Source of the DNA: Bacteroides ovatus
GTDB taxonomy: Bacteria > Bacteroidota > Bacteroidia > Bacteroidales > Bacteroidaceae
Length of the DNA stretch: 9,841 nt
Assembly (NCBI GenBank): GCA_030844565.1
Contig: JAUUNK010000188.1
Span: 1 to 9,841, forward strand
Direction: 5' to 3'
Part shown: in pieces, positions 5,372 through 9,841 of the stretch
Numbering within the stretch: the stretch's first letter is position 1
Layout: every line of letters starts with the position of its first letter
The notes under the pieces: model-generated
The model's database searches: none
Seen by the model: the letters and a program-made list of their open reading frames with translations, nothing else
Told to the model about the DNA's origin: nothing
Position numbers and translations under genes: made by a program

Positions 5372-6759
5372 TGAGTAGAACTATGGATACATCCTCTATT
5401 AATCCGGCATCCATCATTGACGAAGCGGTTGATTTAAGTATGCGATTGGCTGGCACTGATTTTCCTGTCAGCATATTCCCGACAAAAATCCAACGCATCA
5501 TCAGTGAGGTTCACGAATGCCATAACTACCCGACTGACTACATTGCCTCTGCAATTTTTGCAGCGATTGCAGTTGGCATCGGTAACACGCATCTTGCCCA
5601 AATCAAGCAAGGCTGGATAGAAAGCCCTATCCTGTATATGGCATTGATAGGAAGACCGGGAGCAAACAAAAGTCATCCGCTCAGCTTTGCGATGAAACCG
5701 TTTCTTGATTACGACTATCAGCAGAATCAAGTCTTTGAAAAGGCTCTTGCCAAGTATGATGAACTGATGAGTATGAGCCGCAAAGAACGAGCGGAAAGCG
5801 GTGAAGAACAATTTCCTCAGGAGCCAGTTCGTAAACGCTTCTTAATTTCGGATGTAACGCCTGAAGGTTTGAGCCTTATCCATGCGCAAAACAAACGTGG
5901 TTTATGCTTGTGGGCTGACGAGTTATCCGCTTGGTTCAAGAACTTCAACCGTTATAACAACGGTTCGGAAGAACAGTTCTGGCTGTCGGTGTTCAGTGCC
6001 AAGACCACTATATCCGACCGCAAAAATGCCAAGAGTTCCATCTTCATCAAGCGACCGTATATCTCAGTTATTGGTACTATTCAAAAGAAGATTCTCAGTG
6101 AGTTGGCTAAAGGTGAACGTTCCAGTAACGGATTCATCGACCGCATTCTGTTTGTGATGCCCAATCTGCAACAGAAGGCTCGTTGGAATGACAAGGAACT
6201 ACCGGAGAACATCGAACAAGAATGGAATGCCATTATTGACAAACTGATACAACAAGAGTATGCCCTCAATGAGTTTGGAGAGATAGAACCGCAGATTCTT
6301 CTTTTCACGGAGGATGCCAAGAGACGGCTTTACGAATGGCAGCACCACTTCTCAGAATTGTGCGACCAAGAGACAAATGACACCATTGTGAGTATCTATT
6401 GCAAGCTGGAGATATACATCATCCGTTTCTGCCTGATTATCCAATTAGCGCGATGGACCTGCGGAGAGTGTGGTAAAACATATATCGACCTGTTGACGGT
6501 AGAACGAGCCATTAAACTGACGGAGTATTTCAAGGAATCCGCATTGAGCGTTCAAAATATACTCAATGAGAACATGCTCAACAGCCAACAACAGGCGATA
6601 GTCAATCTACTTCCTCCATCCTTTACAACTGCCCAAGCTATACAGATAGCCGAGCAAAATGGAATGAAGGAGCGCACATTTCAACGCTTTCTCAATGACA
6701 ACATCGGGACATTGTTCCGCAAAGAGAAGCATGGAGAATATTCAAAGATTAACCCGTGA
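5371..6759 (+). CDS. DUF3987 primase/helicase-like ATPase
   Basis: A 462-residue protein of the DUF3987 type, often found next to Toprim/primase proteins in mobile elements. A P-loop is visible at 94-101 (GRPGANKS), a Walker B-like LCLWADE at 178-184, a sensor-like SVIGTIQ at 232-238, and a possible arginine finger R258 in GFIDRIL. This is the order expected in AAA+/RecA-like ATPases. A C-terminal winged-helix-like segment (about 405-455: QQAIVNLLPPSF, then KERTFQRFLND) could contact DNA. It is translationally coupled to the upstream HTH gene. Given its neighbours it probably unwinds or loads at a replication or transfer origin, but this is inference: the family is defined by sequence, not by a well-established activity. 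Length is in the usual range and the frame is intact. Confidence 0.8.
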   Translation: MSRTMDTSSINPASIIDEAVDLSMRLAGTDFPVSIFPTKIQRIISEVHECHNYPTDYIASAIFAAIAVGIGNTHLAQIKQGWIESPILYMALIGRPGANKSHPLSFAMKPFLDYDYQQNQVFEKALAKYDELMSMSRKERAESGEEQFPQEPVRKRFLISDVTPEGLSLIHAQNKRGLCLWADELSAWFKNFNRYNNGSEEQFWLSVFSAKTTISDRKNAKSSIFIKRPYISVIGTIQKKILSELAKGERSSNGFIDRILFVMPNLQQKARWNDKELPENIEQEWNAIIDKLIQQEYALNEFGEIEPQILLFTEDAKRRLYEWQHHFSELCDQETNDTIVSIYCKLEIYIIRFCLIIQLARWTCGECGKTYIDLLTVERAIKLTEYFKESALSVQNILNENMLNSQQQAIVNLLPPSFTTAQAIQIAEQNGMKERTFQRFLNDNIGTLFRKEKHGEYSKINP

Positions 6760-6817
6760 CATTTTTGTCGGTTTTGACACTTTTCCAGCGAAAACGACAA
6801 TAACGACAAAAGTGACA
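6757..6817. repeat. Large imperfect inverted repeat between DUF3987 and Toprim-like genes
   Basis: Two arms, 6757-6784 and 6791-6817, are imperfect reverse complements around the centre CCAGCG. The best-paired parts are TTTTGTCG against CGACAAAA and the outer TGNCA. The right side also reads as 9-bp steps (CGACAATAA, CGACAAAAG, TGACACACC; 6795-6821). No T-run follows, so it is not an intrinsic terminator. The left arm overlaps the DUF3987 stop codon. It could be an initiator binding site (iteron-like), an operator, or an mRNA processing structure. Confidence 0.5.
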
Positions 6818-6837
6818 CACCCAAAAAGAAACATACA

Positions 6838-7923
6838 ATGAGTACACATAGATTCATATTAGAACCCTACAAAGGTGTCAGCACTCGACACACTTGCCCG
6901 AACTGCCACCACCAAAGATGTTTTTCCAAGTACATTGATACGGAGAAGCAAATCCAGTTCCCTGAGTACGTGGGGCGTTGTGACCATGAGCAGAAATGCG
7001 GTTATCACTTCACGCCTCGTGATTACTTTGAGCAGAACCCGTCTGAGAAAGAAAAGTTTGCGGAGAAGGAGAATAGTTTCAGGAACTATGCCCCTATTAA
7101 GGAAGCACAACCAATAGCTACTTCCTACATTGATTTGGATATAGTCAACCAATCATTGCGTGGCTATTCTGCAAACAAGTTGTTTCAATTTCTATCGGCT
7201 CAGTTCGGAGAGACGGAGACATTGGAACTCATGAAAAGATACAAGGTTGGTACTTCCAAGTATTGGGACGGTGCAACCGTATTCTGGCAAACGGACAATC
7301 AGAATAAAATCCGTACAGGTAAGATAATGCTTTACAATTCCGAAACAGGTAAGCGGATAAAAGAACCATACAATCATGTTACGTGGGTGCACTCCGTATT
7401 ACACAAAGGTGATTACAATTTGAAGCAATGCTTCTTCGGTGAGCATCTGCTTCCTGAAGACAAAAGCCGTCCTGTCGCACTGGTCGAAAGCGAGAAAACG
7501 GCACTCATTGCTTCCTACTATCTGCCGCAGTTTCTATGGATAGCATCAGGTGGAAAGAACGGTTGCTTCAATGCCAACAGCCTATCCGTTCTGGTAGGAA
7601 GAAGCGTTGTGTTATTCCCCGATTTGGGGGCGACCGACTATTGGCAGAGCAAAATCGGTCTGATGAAAAGCTACGGGATTGAGGTACGAATGTTCGATTA
7701 TATGGAAACCAATGCCACCGAAAACGAGCGAAAAGAGGGGTACGACATAGCCGATTATCTGCTCAAAGTGAAGCCCGACGAAGCTATCCTGCAACAGATG
7801 ATAAAGAGAAATCCAGTCTTGAAAACACTGATAGATATATTCGATCTGAAGCTCATCAGCATACAAAAAGACACTCCGCTGCCGAAAGTTTCACAGCCTA
7901 AGAAACGAGGATTCAGACTTTGA
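6838..7923 (+). CDS. Zinc-finger, Toprim-like (DUF6371-type) primase-related protein
   Basis: A 361-residue protein resembling the DUF6371/Toprim-like partners of DUF3987 in Bacteroidales elements. An N-terminal zinc-binding region has C20, C23, C48 and C54 (CPNC, later CDHEQKC), like the zinc finger of DNA primases. A Toprim-like core is suggested by VALVESEKTALIAS with E217 and K220, VVLFPDLGA with D262, and YDIADYL with D303 near 200-310. These acidic residues would hold the metal ions for nucleotidyl transfer. The C-terminus is basic and ends KKRGFRL, almost the same as the relaxase tail (KRKRGFHL). It lies 78 nt after the DUF3987 gene across the inverted-repeat region, probably in the same operon. 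Together the two may form a split primase-helicase. Catalytic activity has not been shown for this group as far as I know. Confidence 0.75.
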   Translation: MSTHRFILEPYKGVSTRHTCPNCHHQRCFSKYIDTEKQIQFPEYVGRCDHEQKCGYHFTPRDYFEQNPSEKEKFAEKENSFRNYAPIKEAQPIATSYIDLDIVNQSLRGYSANKLFQFLSAQFGETETLELMKRYKVGTSKYWDGATVFWQTDNQNKIRTGKIMLYNSETGKRIKEPYNHVTWVHSVLHKGDYNLKQCFFGEHLLPEDKSRPVALVESEKTALIASYYLPQFLWIASGGKNGCFNANSLSVLVGRSVVLFPDLGATDYWQSKIGLMKSYGIEVRMFDYMETNATENERKEGYDIADYLLKVKPDEAILQQMIKRNPVLKTLIDIFDLKLISIQKDTPLPKVSQPKKRGFRL

Positions 7924-7942
7924 ATACCGGAAGAGGAATCGA

Positions 7943-8017
7943 GACTTTTTTACTGTAGCAAGTTAATGTCGGTGTATTACATTTCCCGACCACTTGCTCC
8001 TCAAAAAGTCTGAGGAG
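7943..8017 (+). other. oriT: Candidate origin of transfer (oriT)
   Basis: This is the only sizeable gap in the mobilization operon and it is highly structured. Nested inverted repeats are GACTTTTT (7943-7950) with AAAAAGTC (8003-8010), GCAAGT (7958-7963) with ACTTGC (7992-7997), and GTCGG (7968-7972) with CCGAC (7986-7990). A second hairpin, CTCCTCA/TGAGGAG (7997-8003 and 8011-8017), overlaps the right side, so alternative folds are possible. Its place directly upstream of mobC and the relaxase is where oriT lies in Bacteroides mobilizable elements. The nick site cannot be assigned; it would be expected near an edge of the repeats. Confidence 0.6.
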
Positions 8018-8061
8018 GCAGCTCCCGATGGTCACAAATTATTCACTAAAAGCAATTCCAA

Positions 8062-8370
8062 ATGGAAAAGAAATATACGATAACTCTCCGTCTGTCATAC
8101 GACCAATTCGCATGGCTCGGTGCGCTTTGCAGACGGAGCAAGCAGACCCAAAGCGCAGTCATCCGTTCGCTCATTGAGAGCGGAACAGTACGTGAACGAA
8201 TCACGAAAGAGCATATCCACATCATCCGTCAGTTGATAGGTGAAAGCACCAATCTTAACCAATTGGCGAAGCAGGCAAACACCTACGGATTCTTTGCTGT
8301 TGCCGAAAGATGCGAGGAGATGGCGCAGCGTATTAACCAACTCATAAAGCAACTGAAAGATGATAGGTAA
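8062..8370 (+). CDS. mobC: MobC-like relaxosome accessory protein
   Basis: A 102-residue DNA-binding protein that helps the relaxase open and nick oriT. The N-terminal half (about 4-45: YTITLRLSYDQFAWLGAL, SAVIRSLIESG) has the strand-helix-helix pattern of ribbon-helix-helix proteins. The C-terminal half has the MobC hallmark NLNQLAKQAN (64-73) followed by a long helix (about 80-100). Length is typical. Its last 11 bases overlap the start of the relaxase gene, so the two are co-translated, as usual for mobilization pairs. The candidate oriT lies just upstream. Confidence 0.88.
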   Translation: MEKKYTITLRLSYDQFAWLGALCRRSKQTQSAVIRSLIESGTVRERITKEHIHIIRQLIGESTNLNQLAKQANTYGFFAVAERCEEMAQRINQLIKQLKDDR

Positions 8371-9301
8371 GCAGACCAAAGGGACATCGTTCAGTGGCTG
8401 TGTCCGCTATGTCCTCAAAGAGGAGAAATCCAAATTGCTGGAAGCTGTCGGAGTGAATGGCTCACCCGAACAGATGGCGGAGCAATTTGAATTACAGGCG
8501 TTGCTCAACGACAAGGTAAAGAATATTGTCGGACACACCTCGCTCAACTTCTCTCCTGAAGATGGCGAATGCTTGAAGTCTGATGATGCGTTGATGTTGC
8601 AAATCGCCCACGACTATATGAAACTGATGGGCATCGAAAATACGCAATACATCATTGCCCGGCATATCGACCGTGAGCATCCGCATTGCCATATCGTTTT
8701 CAACCGAGTGGACAATGATGGCAAGACGATTAGCGACAAGAATGATTTTCGCAGGAATGAGAAAGTTTGCAAAATGTTGACCGCCAAATATCGCTTGCAC
8801 TTTGCCAATGGTAAAGACCATATCAAAGAGGAACGCTTGCGCCCATACGATAAGGCAAAGCACGAGATATACAAGGCATTGAAAGAAGAACTGCCCACAG
8901 CTCATAGTTGGGATAATTTGAAAGATGCGCTTGCCGACCGGGAGATTGATATGAAATTCAAAGTCAGCCGGACTACACGGGAAATACAAGGTGTCAAGTT
9001 TGAACATAACGGCTTTTCTTTCTCCGGCTCAAAAGTAGGTCGAGAGTTCAGCTACTTGAATATCGACAACCGACTGGAAGAGAATGCTTGTGCATCTTTG
9101 TTGGAGTCTGCCAAACAGGAATCCAAACAACAAAAAGAAGAGGTACAGCAAAGCGTTTCCCATTCCGATGATAGCTTTGGCATCAGTCTCGGTTTGCTAA
9201 ACGGTAGCTCATCCTACGATGCCACTGCCGCAGAAGAAGCAGAGTTCAATCGCCTAATGAAAAAGAAAAAGGCTAAGCGTAAGCGAGGCTTTCATTTATA
9301 A
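8360..9301 (+). CDS. mobA: Relaxase / mobilization nuclease
   Basis: This 313-residue relaxase nicks oriT, stays bound to the 5' end through a tyrosine, and pilots the strand into the recipient. The nuclease domain fills about 1-215. The metal-binding signature is H102-I-D104-R-E-H107-P-H109-C-H111 in ARHIDREHPHCHIVFN. Y17 in GCVRYVLKEEK is the likely nucleophile, by position in related Bacteroidales relaxases. The KGTSFSGCVRYV start is characteristic of that group. A glutamine-rich linker and a lysine-rich C-terminus ending KRKRGFHL follow. With no helicase or primase domain fused, this is a short mobilizable-element relaxase that depends on another element's secretion apparatus. The start overlaps mobC by 11 nt. 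Confidence 0.92.
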   Translation: MIGKQTKGTSFSGCVRYVLKEEKSKLLEAVGVNGSPEQMAEQFELQALLNDKVKNIVGHTSLNFSPEDGECLKSDDALMLQIAHDYMKLMGIENTQYIIARHIDREHPHCHIVFNRVDNDGKTISDKNDFRRNEKVCKMLTAKYRLHFANGKDHIKEERLRPYDKAKHEIYKALKEELPTAHSWDNLKDALADREIDMKFKVSRTTREIQGVKFEHNGFSFSGSKVGREFSYLNIDNRLEENACASLLESAKQESKQQKEEVQQSVSHSDDSFGISLGLLNGSSSYDATAAEEAEFNRLMKKKKAKRKRGFHL

Positions 9302-9336
9302 TTCTCTATTTATTAATTTTTAAAACCCAATTATTT

Positions 9337-9735
9337 ATGGTACAAAAAGATTTAATTCTTGATTTCAATCTCTACTTGTGTGAGAAATTTGGCTACAGAG
9401 AAAGCTGTAGCGTGATGTCCCATGCCAACGGCTTTTGTGTGGACATTCGTGAACGTGATTTAGACTGCTATATCCGCTTCTGGGAGTATAGCTGTGGAAG
9501 AGGCAACTTTCCCGACTGGTCTATCATCATTGTGCGCAGTAATTTCAAAAAGAACCAAGAAGAAAGCCTGAAAGACTTGGCTCGGTTCTTCAAGGAGTAC
9601 ATGCCACGCTATGGTTACAAATACCTATGTACCGAAGATGATGACCACAAGTACTATCAGACACTTGGTTTAAAGTGTATAATGGACGGTTTTTGTCCCA
9701 ATTATGCACTAGCACTGAAAGATTTAAATATCTGA
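9337..9735 (+). CDS. Small protein of unknown function
   Basis: A 132-residue protein that I do not recognise. It is soluble, with no signal peptide or membrane helix. It is cysteine- and aromatic-rich: CDVIR-like FCVDIRERDLDCYIRFWEYSC in the middle (about 33-53), then WSIIIVRSNF and a helix (about 74-91). The end, about 92-120 (YKYLCTEDDDHKYYQTLGL), recalls the last strand-helix of acetyltransferases but is too little to assign a family. It follows the relaxase after 35 AT-rich bases with no clear -7 box, so it may be read from the mob operon. A terminator lies right behind it. It may be a regulator or cargo of the element, or belong to the hsdS locus that begins next. Confidence 0.65.
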   Translation: MVQKDLILDFNLYLCEKFGYRESCSVMSHANGFCVDIRERDLDCYIRFWEYSCGRGNFPDWSIIIVRSNFKKNQEESLKDLARFFKEYMPRYGYKYLCTEDDDHKYYQTLGLKCIMDGFCPNYALALKDLNI

Positions 9736-9738
9736 TAC

Positions 9739-9841
9739 ATGGTCTTTAAGTTAAGGAGGGGATTTTTCCTCTCCTTTTCTCTTTCCGATACGCCCCATTA
9801 TGAGAACGTGCCGTTTGAAGTGCCGGAGGGATGGATGTGGA
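9739..9841 (+). CDS. hsdS: Type I restriction specificity subunit (hsdS), partial
   Basis: The frame is open from the ATG at 9739 to the window edge. Its last ~20 residues (SDTPHYENVPFEVPEGWMW) are the stereotyped lead-in to a target-recognition domain of HsdS proteins. HsdS chooses the DNA sequence that the HsdR/HsdM complex methylates or cuts. The first ~15 residues (MVFKLRRGFF...) are encoded by the terminator hairpin, have no ribosome site, and do not look like protein. This therefore looks like an hsdS fragment or silent cassette starting about 9781, rather than a normal gene start. Such HYENVPFE stretches also precede the second recognition domain, so a 5'-truncated copy is plausible. 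The rest lies beyond the window. Confidence 0.55.
   Translation, partial: MVFKLRRGFFLSFSLSDTPHYENVPFEVPEGWMW
9753..9783 (+). terminator. Intrinsic terminator after mobilization operon
   Basis: AAGGAGGGGA (9753-9762) pairs with TCCTCTCCTT (9767-9776) as a 10-bp stem with one G-U wobble and a TTTT loop. TTCTCTT follows. This should end transcription of the relaxase and the small gene behind it. It also lies inside the open frame that leads into the hsdS-like sequence. Confidence 0.75.

Noticed and set aside
8492..9007. 171-codon minus-strand open frame opposite the relaxase
   Set aside because: It is a mirror of the relaxase nuclease domain, which has its catalytic motif in the plus frame. 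The antisense product has no recognisable features and no ribosome site.
1..9841. CRISPR array, tRNA, rRNA or insertion sequence
   Set aside because: No spaced identical repeats longer than about 10 bp, no cloverleaf-like segment, and no transposase or flanking terminal repeats were seen on either strand.

Overview
The window looks like most of a mobilizable, integrating element from a Bacteroidales bacterium (Bacteroides, Parabacteroides or a close gut relative). The protein families point there: an integrase with SAM-like and Arm domains, an excisionase-like winged-helix protein followed by a DUF3987 ATPase and a Toprim-like protein, a MobC-like protein, and a short relaxase. So do the signals: Shine-Dalgarno sequences are weak or absent, and several leaders carry the Bacteroidales -7 element TAnnTTTG or near matches. 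No host backbone gene is recognisable. The last ~100 bases start a type I restriction specificity (hsdS) reading frame.

Layout. 1-264 is a non-coding leader with a terminator, a second hairpin and 10-bp iterated repeats. 265-1164 encodes a zinc-ribbon protein with four tandem excisionase-like helix-turn-helix units. 1249-2355 is a complete tyrosine integrase. It is followed closely by a RhuM-like DNA-binding gene (2364-2729) that is interrupted by an in-frame amber codon. 2755-2801 is a terminator. 2994-3878 encodes an unrecognised two-helix membrane protein. It converges on 3889-4830 (minus strand), an Mrr-type restriction endonuclease, which is the only clear defence cargo. From 5006 rightwards comes a continuous plus-strand module: excisionase-like HTH protein (5006-5371), DUF3987 primase/helicase-like ATPase (5371-6759), zinc-finger/Toprim-like protein (6838-7923), a structured region that is probably oriT (7943-8017), MobC-like accessory protein (8062-8370), relaxase (8360-9301), a small unknown protein (9337-9735), a terminator (9753-9783), and the hsdS start or fragment.

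How it may work together (inference). The integrase inserts and excises the element, probably helped by one of the HTH proteins. The MobC/relaxase pair nicks oriT and leads one strand out through the conjugation machinery of a co-resident element, since no type IV secretion genes are visible. The DUF3987 and Toprim-like proteins would serve replication or priming of the transferred strand. A 41-bp motif with 34 identical positions lies just upstream of both the integrase and the excisionase/DUF3987 operon. This suggests that integration/excision and mobilization are controlled by the same factor. Mrr adds restriction, and the adjacent hsdS sequence suggests a second restriction locus at the right side.

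Most worth a second look: the shared 41-bp promoter motif, the 10-bp repeats ahead of the four-HTH regulator, the amber-interrupted RhuM-like gene, the candidate oriT, the near-identical C-terminal tails of the relaxase and the Toprim-like protein, and the hsdS reading frame that begins directly behind a terminator.
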